64,000 nt of DNA from Streptomyces cellostaticus. GTDB lineage: Bacteria; Actinomycetota; Actinomycetes; Streptomycetales; Streptomycetaceae. Both the position numbers and the translations under genes were made by a program. The stretch covers positions 39,526 to 103,525 of the forward strand of contig NZ_KQ948042.1 of NCBI RefSeq assembly GCF_001513965.1, read 5' to 3'. Numbering within the stretch: position 1 is the first letter of the stretch; each line of letters opens with the position of its first letter. Positions 24,401-32,338 of this stretch are shown here, piece by piece. The notes below the pieces were generated by a model. It did no database searches, was not told the origin of the DNA, and saw only the letters and a program-made list of their open reading frames with translations.

Positions 24401-25045
24401 TTAGCGCCCGGTCAGGCGCCTGGCGTTTTCCAGGTGGCGGGTGAGCTGCTTCTGGATGCGCTCGGTCGCCTCGTCCAGCGCCTTGCGCGTGCGCCGCCCG
24501 CTGCCGTCGCCCGCCTCGAACGGGTCGCCGAAGACGACGTCGACGCGGGAGCGCAGCGGGGGCAGTGCCTTTATCAACCGGCCGGGCCGGTCGGAACTTC
24601 CCAGGACGGCCACGGGCACGATCGGCGCCCCGCTGCGGACCGCGAAGTACGCCAGCCCGGCGCGCAGCGAGGCGAAGTCGCCCTCGCCCCGGGTGCCCTC
24701 GGGGAAGATGCCCAGCACTCCCCCGTTGTCCAGGACGCCGAGGGCCTCGGAGATGGCCGCGCGGTCGGCGGACGTACGGTCCACCTTCAGCTGGCCGATG
24801 CCCGTCAGGAACGAGCCCAGCGGGCCGACGAACGCCTCCTTCTTGATCAGGAAGTGCGTCGGCCGGGGCGCCACGCCCATGACCATCGGACCGTCGACGT
24901 TGTGCGAGTGGTTCACGGCGAGGATCGCCGGGCCGGTCGCGGGCAGCCTCCAGGCGCCGAGCACACGCGGCTTCCACAGCCCGTACATCAGGCCGACGCC
25001 GATACGCCGCCCGACCTCGGCGCCCCGCTCGGACGGAAGGCTCAC
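24401..25045 (-). CDS. plsC: 1-acyl-sn-glycerol-3-phosphate acyltransferase (PlsC family)
   Basis: Membrane-associated acyltransferase of 214 residues acting in phospholipid synthesis, transferring acyl groups to lysophosphatidic acid. Motif I NHSHNVD (H-x4-D catalytic pair) near residue 42, the FPEGTRG block (motif III) and VPVAVLGS (motif IV) are present. GTG at 25045 overlaps the cmk stop as GTGA, so expression is translationally coupled. The cmk-plsC-der arrangement is standard in actinobacteria. Substrate specificity cannot be told, since genomes of this genus carry several paralogues. Confidence 0.92.
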   Translation of the reverse strand: MSLPSERGAEVGRRIGVGLMYGLWKPRVLGAWRLPATGPAILAVNHSHNVDGPMVMGVAPRPTHFLIKKEAFVGPLGSFLTGIGQLKVDRTSADRAAISEALGVLDNGGVLGIFPEGTRGEGDFASLRAGLAYFAVRSGAPIVPVAVLGSSDRPGRLIKALPPLRSRVDVVFGDPFEAGDGSGRRTRKALDEATERIQKQLTRHLENARRLTGR

Positions 25046-25734
25046 TGCCCGGCCCGCTTCTCCTCGACCAGGGTGACGACGCACTCGATGACCTGGGCGA
25101 GGGTGAGGTCGCTGGTGTCCACCTCGACCGCGTCGTCGGCCTTGGCGAGCGGCGAGGTCTTGCGGCTGGAGTCGGCAGCGTCCCGCTTGATCAGCGCCTC
25201 GCGGGTGGCGTGGACGTCCGCGCCCTTCAGCTCGCCGCTGCGGCGGGCCGCGCGGGCCTCCGGGGAGGCGGTGAGGAAGATCTTCAGGTCGGCGTCCGGC
25301 AGCACGGTCGTACCGATGTCCCGGCCCTCGACCACGATGCCCTGCTCCGCGCCGGCGGCCAGCGAACGCTGCAGCTCGGTGATCCGGGTGCGCACCTCGG
25401 GCACCGCGCTGACCGCGCTGACCTTGGAGGTGACGTCCTGGGTGCGGATCGGGCCGGCCACGTCGACGCCGTCGACCGTGATGGTCGGGGCGGACGGATC
25501 GGTGCCGGAGACGATCTCCGGCTTGCCGGCGACGGCCGCGATGGCGGTCGGGTCCTCCAGGTCGATGTCGTTGGCCACCATCCACCAGGTGATCGCCCGG
25601 TACTGGGCGCCGGTGTCCAGGTAGCTCAGACCGAGCTGCGCGGCCACGGCCTTCGACGTGCTCGACTTGCCCGTGCCGGAGGGGCCGTCGATCGCAACGA
25701 TCACGGGCTTGGCGGTCGGGGCGCCGTTTTCCAC
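25042..25734 (-). CDS. cmk: Cytidylate kinase
   Basis: (d)CMP kinase of 230 residues, producing CDP for nucleotide and phospholipid metabolism. P-loop GPSGTGKSSTS at about residues 17-27, the CMP-binding LDTGAQYRAITW, and GRDIGTTVLPDADLKIFLTA, followed by the lid-containing RR region, all match Cmk. ATG at 25734. Downstream of tyrA by 145 bp and overlapping plsC by 4 bp. Length is normal. Confidence 0.96.
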   Translation of the reverse strand: MENGAPTAKPVIVAIDGPSGTGKSSTSKAVAAQLGLSYLDTGAQYRAITWWMVANDIDLEDPTAIAAVAGKPEIVSGTDPSAPTITVDGVDVAGPIRTQDVTSKVSAVSAVPEVRTRITELQRSLAAGAEQGIVVEGRDIGTTVLPDADLKIFLTASPEARAARRSGELKGADVHATREALIKRDAADSSRKTSPLAKADDAVEVDTSDLTLAQVIECVVTLVEEKRAGQ

Positions 25735-25879
25735 GGGGGGACACCTTCCTGGTGCGGTGCGGGGAGCGGGGTGCGGGGAGCGAGAGCGCCCTGCACAAGG
25801 TTACTGGGTGCGGGTCACTCGTCCGGACGCGCGCGTGCCGGGCGGGCTCCGGCCCGGAGGGCCAGGCCGGCACCGGGCA

Positions 25880-26965
25880 CTACTGGCGCAGCGCCCAGCC
25901 CCGCTCGCGCAGTGCAGCCGTCAGCACCGGTACCGCCTTCGGCTCCACCATGAGCTGGACGAGACCCGCCTGCTGCCCCGTCGCATGCTCGATGCGGACG
26001 TCCTCGATGTTGACCCCGGCCTGTCCCGCGTCCGCGAAGATCCGGGCCAGCTGGCCGGGCTGGTCGTCGATCAGGACCGCCACGACCTCGTAGATCCGCG
26101 GGGCGGACCCGTGCTTGCCGGGTACCCGCACCTGTCCCGCGTTCCCGCGCCGCAGCACGTCCGCGATGCCCGCGCTGCCCTCGCCCCGCTTGTCCTCGTC
26201 GGAGGACTGCAGGGCGCGCAGGGCCCGCACGGTCTCGTCCAGGTCGGCGGAGACGTCCGTGAGGAGGTCGGCGACCGGGCCGGGGTTGGCGGAGAGGATG
26301 TCGATCCACATGCCCGGGTCGGAGGCGGCGATCCGGGTCACGTCCCGGATGCCCTGCCCGCACAGCCGTACGGCGGCCTCCTCGGCGTGTTCCAGGCGGG
26401 CGGCGACCATGCTGGAGACCAGGTGGGGCATGTGCGAGACGAGGGCCACGGCGCGGTCGTGGGCGTCGGCGTCCATGACGACCGGCACGGCCCGGCAGTG
26501 CGAGACCAGTTCCAGGGCGAGGTTGAGCACCTCGGTGTCGGTGTCCCGGGTCGGGGTGAGCACCCAGGGGCGGCCCTCGAAGAGGTCGCCGGTGGCGGCC
26601 AGCGGGCCGGACTTCTCCCGGCCGGACATGGGGTGGGTGCCGATGTAGCAGGACAGGTCCAGGCCGCGGGCCTCCAGCTCGCGGCGCGGGCCGCCCTTGA
26701 CGCTGGCCACGTCGACGTAGCCGCGGGCGACGCCCCGGGTCATGGCGTCCGCGAGGAGCGCGGCCACGTGCGCGGGCGGGGCCGCGACGACGGCGAGGTC
26801 CACCGGACCCTCGGGGGCCTCGTCGGTGCCGGCGCCGAGCGCGGCGGCCGTACGGGCCTGCCCGGGGTCGTGGTCGGTGAGGTGGACGGTGACACCGCGC
26901 TGGGTCAGGGCGAGCGCGGCGGAGGTGCCGATGAGCCCGGTGCCGATGACGAGTGCGGTCCTCAC
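25880..26965 (-). CDS. tyrA: Prephenate dehydrogenase
   Basis: NAD(P)-dependent enzyme of 361 residues converting prephenate to 4-hydroxyphenylpyruvate in tyrosine synthesis. Rossmann loop VIGTGLIGTSAALAL at 6-20, YVDVASVKGGPRRELEARG, and the prephenate-site segment GTHPMSGREKSGP are visible. A C-terminal ACT domain (about 285-361, VAVLIDDQPGQLARIFADAG) is likely to give feedback control by tyrosine. The GTG start overlaps the aroH stop as GTGA, so chorismate mutase and this enzyme are coupled, giving consecutive pathway steps. Confidence 0.95.
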   Translation of the reverse strand: MRTALVIGTGLIGTSAALALTQRGVTVHLTDHDPGQARTAAALGAGTDEAPEGPVDLAVVAAPPAHVAALLADAMTRGVARGYVDVASVKGGPRRELEARGLDLSCYIGTHPMSGREKSGPLAATGDLFEGRPWVLTPTRDTDTEVLNLALELVSHCRAVPVVMDADAHDRAVALVSHMPHLVSSMVAARLEHAEEAAVRLCGQGIRDVTRIAASDPGMWIDILSANPGPVADLLTDVSADLDETVRALRALQSSDEDKRGEGSAGIADVLRRGNAGQVRVPGKHGSAPRIYEVVAVLIDDQPGQLARIFADAGQAGVNIEDVRIEHATGQQAGLVQLMVEPKAVPVLTAALRERGWALRQ

Positions 26966-27324
26966 TGGGCGATGTCCTTGCGCAGAGCGGCGGCGGCGCC
27001 GAGGTAGACGTGGGCGATCCCGGCGCGGGGCCGGTCGGACTCGATGTGGGCGAGGACCCGCACGACCCGGGGCATGGCGCCCTCGATGTCGAGCTCCTGG
27101 GCGCAGATCAGGGGTACGTCCACGATGCCGAGCTTGCGGGCGGCGGCCGCCGGGAAGTCGCTGTGCAGGTCGGGGGTGGCCGTGAACCAGATGCTGATCA
27201 GGTCGTCGGCGGTGAGTCCGTTCCGCTCCAGGATGGTGGTGAGCAGGGCTCCCACCTGCTCGTCCATGTGACCGGCCTCGTCCCGCTCCAGCTGGACGGC
27301 CCCCCGGACCGCTCGTACCGCCAC
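26962..27324 (-). CDS. aroH: Chorismate mutase, AroH type
   Basis: Monofunctional chorismate mutase of 120 residues (trimeric AroH fold), converting chorismate to prephenate. Recognisable residues include VRAVRGAVQLERDEAGHM at the start with the conserved Arg and Glu, ISIWFTATPDLHSDFPAAAAR, and CAQELDIEGAMPRVVRVL. The GTG at 27324 is preferred to the ATG at 27345 because AAGGAG lies 8 nt upstream and the length then equals the family norm. First gene of the aromatic amino acid/cmk/der operon. Confidence 0.94.
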   Translation of the reverse strand: MAVRAVRGAVQLERDEAGHMDEQVGALLTTILERNGLTADDLISIWFTATPDLHSDFPAAAARKLGIVDVPLICAQELDIEGAMPRVVRVLAHIESDRPRAGIAHVYLGAAAALRKDIAQ

Positions 27325-27492
27325 GGCGCTGCTCCTTGCTGACATGCGTATCGGCTCTTGGTCCGTCCAGCCTAGTCAGCCCGCGCCGTCCGGGCGCGCG
27401 GCGCCCGGTCGCTGAGACAGTACAAAGATGCCGGTATTCACCAAGACACCGGTATCTCCTTTTTGATCACCATGTGCGTTCGGAGTGATGCC

Positions 27493-27891
27493 ATGACCCA
27501 GCACTCGACACGCCGCACGGTTCTCGCGACGGGCGCGGCCGCGCTTGCCGTGGGATGCGCGGGATGCGGCGGCGACAAGAGCGGGAGTCCCCCGTCCGTG
27601 GGCGGGCAGGAGCTGGCGAGGACGAGCGACATCCCGGAGGGCGGCGGCAGGATCTTCAAGGAGCAGAAGGTCGTGGTCACCCAGCCGGAGAAGGGCGACT
27701 TCAAGGCCTTCTCGGCGATCTGCACCCACATGGGCTGCACGGTGAACCAGGTGGCGGACGGCACGATCGACTGTCCCTGTCACGGCAGCAAGTACCGCAT
27801 CGCCGACGGCTCGGTCGCGCACGGTCCGGCGCCCAAGCCGCTTCCTCCTGAGACGATCAGGGTGGAGGGAAATTCGATCCGCCTGGCGTGA
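27493..27891 (+). CDS. Rieske [2Fe-2S] protein, exported
   Basis: Exported single-domain Rieske protein of 132 residues. The N-terminus STRRTVLATGAAALAVG is Tat-like (RR then hydrophobic core) followed by CAGCGG, which could be a lipobox. The cluster-binding motifs CTHMGC and CPCHGS supply the two Cys and two His ligands, and extra Cys at CTHMGC/CPC give the usual disulfide. Redox partner unknown; the family members in Streptomyces are often annotated as ferredoxin-like iron-sulfur proteins. ATG at 27493 has GGAG 7 nt upstream; an earlier in-frame ATG at 27463 is less suitable. It is divergent from aroH. Confidence 0.9.
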   Translation: MTQHSTRRTVLATGAAALAVGCAGCGGDKSGSPPSVGGQELARTSDIPEGGGRIFKEQKVVVTQPEKGDFKAFSAICTHMGCTVNQVADGTIDCPCHGSKYRIADGSVAHGPAPKPLPPETIRVEGNSIRLA

Positions 27892-27913
27892 GCGGCCCGC
27901 GTACGCTCCGGGC

Positions 27914-28675
27914 ATGCAGCCCGAGAGCGCTGAGCATCCTGAGGATCTCGTACGCGACCACACCGTCTACGCCTGTGTCATGGGTTCGCGGGCCTTCGGC
28001 CTGGCCACGGAGGCCAGCGACACCGACCGGCGGGGCGTCTTCCTCGCCCCCACGCCCCTGTTCTGGCGGTTCGAGAAGCCGCCGACGCATGTGGAGGGGC
28101 CGGGTGAGGAGCGGTTCTCCTGGGAGCTGGAGCGGTTCTGCGAGCTGGCGCTGCGCGGCAACCCGAACATCCTGGAGTGCCTGCACTCCCCGCTGGTGGA
28201 GCAGGTGGACGGCACCGGACGCGAGCTGTTGTCCCTGCGCGGCGCTTTCCTGTCCCGGCATGTCTACGACACCTTCACCGGCTACGCCCTCGGCCAGCGC
28301 CGCAAGCTCGACGCCGACGTCCGCACGACGGGCGCCCCGCGCTGGAAGCACGCGATGCACCTGCTCCGTCTGCTGATGAGCGCCCGGGATCTGCTGCGCA
28401 CCGGAGACATGCGGATCGATGTCGGCGAGCAGCGGGAGCCGCTGCTCGCGGTGAAGCGGGGCGAGGTCTCCTGGGCGCGGGTCGAGGCGTGGATGGCCCG
28501 TCTCGCGGCCGAGACCGAGGAGGCGCTGCTCGGCACCCCGCTGCCGCCGGAGCCGGACCACGCGCGCGTGGCCGACTTCGTCTTCCGGGCGCGGCGCGCC
28601 TCAGCCCTCCAGGCGGAGCCGGACCACCAGGTCCTGCAGGGCGTCGTACGCGGTGGGCGCCTCGGGCAGGGCTGA
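27914..28675 (+). CDS. Nucleotidyltransferase-fold protein (COG3541-like)
   Basis: 253-residue protein of the DNA polymerase beta/MNT nucleotidyltransferase superfamily. The signature GSRAFGLATEASDTDRRG near residues 24-41 gives the G-S...D-x-D metal-binding site, and WELERFCELALRGNPNILECL is the helix typical of the COG3541 branch. No nucleotide substrate or target is known for this branch; relatives are predicted to modify RNA or protein. ATG at 27914, 23 bp after the Rieske stop, so possibly cotranscribed. Its last 25 codons lie antisense to the end of the paralogous gene that follows. The C-terminal tail beyond FRARRASAL looks atypical. Confidence 0.8.
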   Translation: MQPESAEHPEDLVRDHTVYACVMGSRAFGLATEASDTDRRGVFLAPTPLFWRFEKPPTHVEGPGEERFSWELERFCELALRGNPNILECLHSPLVEQVDGTGRELLSLRGAFLSRHVYDTFTGYALGQRRKLDADVRTTGAPRWKHAMHLLRLLMSARDLLRTGDMRIDVGEQREPLLAVKRGEVSWARVEAWMARLAAETEEALLGTPLPPEPDHARVADFVFRARRASALQAEPDHQVLQGVVRGGRLGQG

Positions 28676-29350
28676 GGCGGCCTGCGCCTCGTCGAGCACG
28701 GCGTGCAGCCGTTCCACGTCGGCCTCCGCGCGCGCGGGGTCGAGGTCGGCGGTGCCGTGCTCGCGCTCCGCCTTGGCGGCTATCAGCTCGGGCAGATAGC
28801 CGGGCGCGCCCACCTGGTCCAGGAGCGTGGGCAGATGGGCCTGGACCTCGCCGCTGCGCATGAGGTGTATGCCGGTGAGCAGCACGCGGAACGTGTAGAG
28901 CAGCGGCTTGAGTTCGCCGGTCTTCTCGAACAGCCGCCACTGGGTCACCGCGAAGCCCCGGTAGTGGTGGGCGTGGTGGCTGGTGAGGACGCCCGGCACG
29001 AGCGCGGTCAGCTCCCGGTGTGCGTCGGTGGTGTGCGCGACCAGGGGGGAGAGCAGCTGCTCCAGCACATAGCCGTTGCGCCGGAGCATCAGCCGTACGA
29101 ACTTGCGCAGGTCGTGGGTGACGAGGTCCATCTCGACGCCGAACCGCACCCAGACCCGCGACCGTGTCTCCTCCGGCTCGTGCAGCCCGACCAGGTCGGC
29201 GGCGGGCAGCAGGTGGATGCCGCGCAGGTCCAGGTCGGAGTCCTCGGAGGGGAAGCCGTACAGGTGGGCTCCGGAAACGGTGGCGAACAGCAGGGGGTCG
29301 GGCTGTTCGGCGATCACGGGGGCCAGGTTCAGGTCGAGGTTGTCGATCAT
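28601..29350 (-). CDS. Nucleotidyltransferase-fold protein (COG3541-like), paralogue of neighbour
   Basis: 249-residue nucleotidyltransferase-superfamily protein. GAHLYGFPSEDSDLDLRG gives the D-x-D pair, GVEMDLVTHDLRKFVRLMLRRNGYVLEQLL carries the third acidic residue and the following helix. Unlike the convergent paralogue, it retains the acidic residue before the helix, so it looks more clearly catalytic. ATG at 29350. Its start lies 4 bp from the stop of the ADP-ribosylglycohydrolase gene upstream on the same strand, suggesting it is the third gene of the Nudix-regulator operon. That linkage hints at a shared nucleotide (ADP-ribose or NAD-derived) theme, but substrate is unknown. Confidence 0.82.
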   Translation of the reverse strand: MIDNLDLNLAPVIAEQPDPLLFATVSGAHLYGFPSEDSDLDLRGIHLLPAADLVGLHEPEETRSRVWVRFGVEMDLVTHDLRKFVRLMLRRNGYVLEQLLSPLVAHTTDAHRELTALVPGVLTSHHAHHYRGFAVTQWRLFEKTGELKPLLYTFRVLLTGIHLMRSGEVQAHLPTLLDQVGAPGYLPELIAAKAEREHGTADLDPARAEADVERLHAVLDEAQAASALPEAPTAYDALQDLVVRLRLEG

Positions 29351-29354
29351 GCGG

Positions 29355-30377
29355 TCAAGCGTCCCAGAGCGCTCCCAGCGTCAACAGGTCGCCTCGGTAC
29401 TCGATCCGGTCGGCCCACGCGGCCGGCCAGGCGTCCGCGCCCCGCCAGGCGCCCGCGAAGGCCCCGGTGAGGCAGGCGATCGAGTCCGAGTCGCCGGAGG
29501 AGCAGGCGGCCCGGCGCAGGGCGGTGACGGGCTCGTCGGGGAAGAGCAGGAAGCACAGCAGGCCGGTGGCGAAGGCCTCTTCGGCGATCCAGCCCTCGCC
29601 CGTGGCCAGGCACGGGTCGGTCTCCGGGGAGACGGTGCGCACGGCCTCCTGGAGGCGGCCGAGGATGTCCAGGCACTCGTCCCAGCCCCGCGCGATGAAG
29701 TGCTCGGCGCTGGGGTCCTGGGAGCGGGTCCACAGGTCGCCGAGCCAGGTGTGGTGGTAGCGGGTGCGGTTGTCGTAGGCGTACGAGCGCAGCTGTCCGA
29801 CGAGTCCGGCCGGATCGGTGCCCTGGGCGAGCAGGTGGACCGCGCGGGCGGTGAGGTCGGAGGCGGCCAGCGCGGTGGGGTGTCCGTGGGTGAGCGCGGA
29901 CTGCAACTGGGCGGCGCCGGCGCGCTGTTCGTCGCTCAGGCCCGGGGCGAGCCCGAGCGGGGCGACGCGCATGTTGGCACCGCAGCCCTTGGAGCCGATC
30001 TGGCTGGCCTCCTGCCAGGCCCGGCCCTCCTCCTTGAGGAGGCTGCACGCGGTCAGACAGGTGCGTCCGGGGGCGCGGTTGTTCTCCGGCGACCGGTACC
30101 AGTCCACGAACTCCTCGCGCAGCGGCCTCGCCAGCCGCTTGGGCGCGAGAACCCCGCGGTCCATGGCCGTCCTGAGCGCGCGGCCGAGGGCGAGGGTCAT
30201 CTGTGTGTCGTCGGAGACGAAGGCGCGCTGCGGCAGTTCCATCTCCCGCCAGGGGCCGCACTTGGCGAGGATGGCGGGCACGTCGTTGAACTCGGTCGGG
30301 AAGCCGAGGGCGTCCCCGAGGGCCAGGCCGAGCAGGGATCCGGTGGCGGCGCGCTTGCTCGTCAGGGTGGTGGTCAT
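29355..30377 (-). CDS. ADP-ribosylglycohydrolase family protein
   Basis: 340-residue all-helical ADP-ribosyl(glyco)hydrolase of the DraG/ARH family, which removes ADP-ribose from modified targets or hydrolyses related compounds. Metal-site motifs are visible: GLALGDALGFPTEF at the start, FVSDDTQMTLALGRAL (the T/S-D-D-T Mg ligands), and CSSGDSDSIACLTGAFAGAW near residue 290 (second D-S-D set). ATG at 30377 overlaps the stop of the NrtR-like gene as ATGA with AAGGA upstream, so repressor and hydrolase are coupled. An internal segment with several Cys (CGPWRE, CLTACSL, GCGAN) is noticeable but unexplained. Confidence 0.9.
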   Translation of the reverse strand: MTTTLTSKRAATGSLLGLALGDALGFPTEFNDVPAILAKCGPWREMELPQRAFVSDDTQMTLALGRALRTAMDRGVLAPKRLARPLREEFVDWYRSPENNRAPGRTCLTACSLLKEEGRAWQEASQIGSKGCGANMRVAPLGLAPGLSDEQRAGAAQLQSALTHGHPTALAASDLTARAVHLLAQGTDPAGLVGQLRSYAYDNRTRYHHTWLGDLWTRSQDPSAEHFIARGWDECLDILGRLQEAVRTVSPETDPCLATGEGWIAEEAFATGLLCFLLFPDEPVTALRRAACSSGDSDSIACLTGAFAGAWRGADAWPAAWADRIEYRGDLLTLGALWDA

Positions 30378-31093
30378 GCGGGGCGTCCTTCCCGGGACGG
30401 TCGGAGCAGGGGCGGGTGCAGGGTGGTGGCGGTGCCCGCGCGGTAGAGGGCGGCCGGCTTGCCGCGACCACCGGTCAGCCGGGCAGCGCCGGGGACGGGT
30501 TCCACGAACCCGGGCGTGGCAAGCACCTTGCGGCGGAAGTTGGGCCGGTCCAGGGCCGTGCCCCACACCGTCTCGTAGACCTGCTGCAGCTCGCCGAGGG
30601 TGAACTCGGGCGGGCAGAAGGCGGTGGCGACGCAGCTGTTCTCCAGCTGGGCGCCGATCCGGTCGTGGGCGTCGGCGAGGATCCGGTCGTGGTCGAAGGC
30701 GAGCGGCCCGGCGGAGCCGTACGGCAGCCAGCGGGCCTGGGCCGCGTCACCGCCGCCCCGCGGTTCGGGGGGCTCGGGGAGCAGCGCGGTGAAGGCGACG
30801 GACACGACCCGCATCCGGGGGTCGCGGTCCGGCTCGCTGTAGGTGCGCAGCTGCTCCAGGTGCAGCCCGGAGACGTCGGCCAGGCCGGTCTCCTCGGCGA
30901 GTTCGCGCCGGGCGGCCCGCTCCGCGGACTCCTCGGGCAGCAGGAAGCCGCCGGGCAGCGCCCAGTGACCGGCGTACGGCTCCTGCCCGCGCTCGACCAG
31001 CAGTACGTGCAGGGCGCCGGCGCGGAGGGTGAGGACGGCGAGGTCGACGGTGACGGCGAAAGGTTCGTAGGCGTACTTGTCGTAGCCCTGCAC
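30374..31093 (-). CDS. NrtR-type Nudix/winged-helix transcriptional regulator
   Basis: 239-residue two-domain protein. Residues about 10-145 are a Nudix hydrolase fold with an intact Nudix box (GFLLPEESAERAARRELAEE and TGL), so it may bind and perhaps hydrolyse ADP-ribose-type ligands. Residues 160-230 form a winged helix ending NFRRKVLATPGFVEPV...GGRGKPAALYR, characteristic of NrtR repressors of NAD metabolism, which leave DNA on binding ADP-ribose. Here it is followed by an ADP-ribosylglycohydrolase rather than NAD biosynthesis genes. ATG at 31093. A palindromic operator lies about 30 bp upstream, so autoregulation of the operon is likely. Confidence 0.88.
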   Translation of the reverse strand: MQGYDKYAYEPFAVTVDLAVLTLRAGALHVLLVERGQEPYAGHWALPGGFLLPEESAERAARRELAEETGLADVSGLHLEQLRTYSEPDRDPRMRVVSVAFTALLPEPPEPRGGGDAAQARWLPYGSAGPLAFDHDRILADAHDRIGAQLENSCVATAFCPPEFTLGELQQVYETVWGTALDRPNFRRKVLATPGFVEPVPGAARLTGGRGKPAALYRAGTATTLHPPLLRPSREGRPA

Positions 31094-31120
31094 GCCCAGT
31101 CACCCCCTTCATGGTCAGGA

Positions 31121-31143
31121 CGACTAATAGTCGATACGACTAT
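31121..31143. promoter_or_regulatory. Palindromic operator of the NrtR-like/ADP-ribosylglycohydrolase operon
   Basis: Alternating half-sites CGACTA-A-TAGTCG-ATA-CGACTAT form two overlapping palindromes: a 6-1-6 palindrome at 31121-31133 and a perfect 7-3-7 palindrome at 31127-31143. They lie 28-50 bp upstream of the regulator ATG, in AT-rich DNA that also suits a -10 region. Regulator identity is inferred from proximity. Confidence 0.7.
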
Positions 31144-31208
31144 AAAGAGCGTGGACCGAGATCCGCAAGCCCTTCAGCGGGCCCTGGAGGCCCGTTCCGG
31201 CATACGAC

Positions 31209-31243
31209 GACGGCCGGTCCCGGAAACCCCGGAACCGGCCGTC
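31209..31243 (-). terminator. Terminator of the parA-scp-rluB operon
   Basis: 10-bp inverted repeat GACGGCCGGT/ACCGGCCGTC with further CCGG pairing inside, about 20 bp beyond the rluB stop on the minus strand. Confidence 0.65.
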
Positions 31244-31264
31244 AGGAAGCCGTGCAGGCGCCTC

Positions 31265-32326
31265 CTAGAGGTCGACCTCCTTCATCAGCATCCCGACCTC
31301 GGTGTTGGACAGGCGGCGCAGCCAGCCCGACTTCTGGTCGCCCAGGGTGATCGGGCCGAAGGAGGTGCGCACCAGCTTCTCGACCGGGAAGCCGGCCTCG
31401 GCGAGCATGCGGCGCACGATGTGCTTGCGGCCCTCGTGCAGGGTCACCTCGACCAGGTAGTTCTTGCCGGTCTGCTCGACCACCCGGAAGTGGTCCGCGC
31501 GCGCGTACCCGTCCTCCAGCTGGATGCCGTCCTTGAGGCGCTTGCCCAGGTCGCGCGGGATCGGGCCCACGATGGCGGCGAGATAGGTCTTCTTCACGCC
31601 GTACTTGGGGTGCGTGAGGCGGTGTGCCAGCTCGCCGTGGTTGGTGAGCAGGATGACGCCCTCGGTCTCGGTGTCGAGCCGGCCGACGTGGAAGAGCCGG
31701 GTCTCGCGGTTGGTGACGTAGTCACCGAGGCACTGGCGCCCGTCCGGGTCCTCCATCGTGGAGACGACACCGGCGGGCTTGTTGAGCGAGAAGAACTGGT
31801 ACGACTGCGTCGCGACCGTCAGGCCGTCGACCTTGACCTCGTCCTTCTCCGGGTCGACTCGGCGCCCCTGCTCGAGGACGATCTCGCCGTTGATCTCCAC
31901 CCGGGCCTGCTCGATCAGCTCCTCGCAGGCGCGCCGGGAGCCGTAGCCCGCGCGCGCGAGGACCTTCTGGAGGCGCTCGCCCTCCTGCTCGGCGCCCGGG
32001 AAGGTCTTGGGGAGCTTGATGTCCTTCTTGCCGGCGTACCGCTCGCGGTTGCGCTCCTCGACGCGCGTCTCGTACTCGCGGGAGCGCGCCGGAGCCGTAC
32101 GACCGCCCTGCTGGGGCTTCTTCGGGCCGCCCTTGGCACCGCCGCGGGCCGAACCGCCCCGGCCGGACTTGGGGCCGTCCTGGGTCGCGCCGGGGCCCAC
32201 GTCGTAGCGGCGCTCCTCGGGGCGGGGCTTGCGGGGACGGCCCTGCCCCTGCCGCTCGTCCCTGTTGTTGCCGGCACCGCGGTAGTTACCGCGCCCGCCG
32301 CTCTTTCCGCTGCCGCTGCTTCGCAT
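31265..32326 (-). CDS. rluB: 23S rRNA pseudouridine synthase, RluB/RsuA family
   Basis: 353-residue enzyme that isomerises a uridine of rRNA. A low-complexity Gly/Arg/Lys-rich N-terminus of about 95 residues is followed by an S4 RNA-binding domain (RLQKVLARAGYGSRRACEELI, 105-165) and the RsuA-type catalytic domain with LNKPAGVVSTMEDP and the catalytic Asp in HVGRLDTETEGVILLTNHG. EGRKHIVRRML is the conserved C-terminal RNA-contact motif. ATG at 32326; a TTG one codon upstream is also possible. Gap to scpB is 12 bp. Linkage of scpA-scpB-rluB is standard in Gram-positives. The N-terminal extension is usual in Streptomyces. Confidence 0.94.
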   Translation of the reverse strand: MRSSGSGKSGGRGNYRGAGNNRDERQGQGRPRKPRPEERRYDVGPGATQDGPKSGRGGSARGGAKGGPKKPQQGGRTAPARSREYETRVEERNRERYAGKKDIKLPKTFPGAEQEGERLQKVLARAGYGSRRACEELIEQARVEINGEIVLEQGRRVDPEKDEVKVDGLTVATQSYQFFSLNKPAGVVSTMEDPDGRQCLGDYVTNRETRLFHVGRLDTETEGVILLTNHGELAHRLTHPKYGVKKTYLAAIVGPIPRDLGKRLKDGIQLEDGYARADHFRVVEQTGKNYLVEVTLHEGRKHIVRRMLAEAGFPVEKLVRTSFGPITLGDQKSGWLRRLSNTEVGMLMKEVDL

Positions 32327-32338
32327 CAAAGTTCCGTC

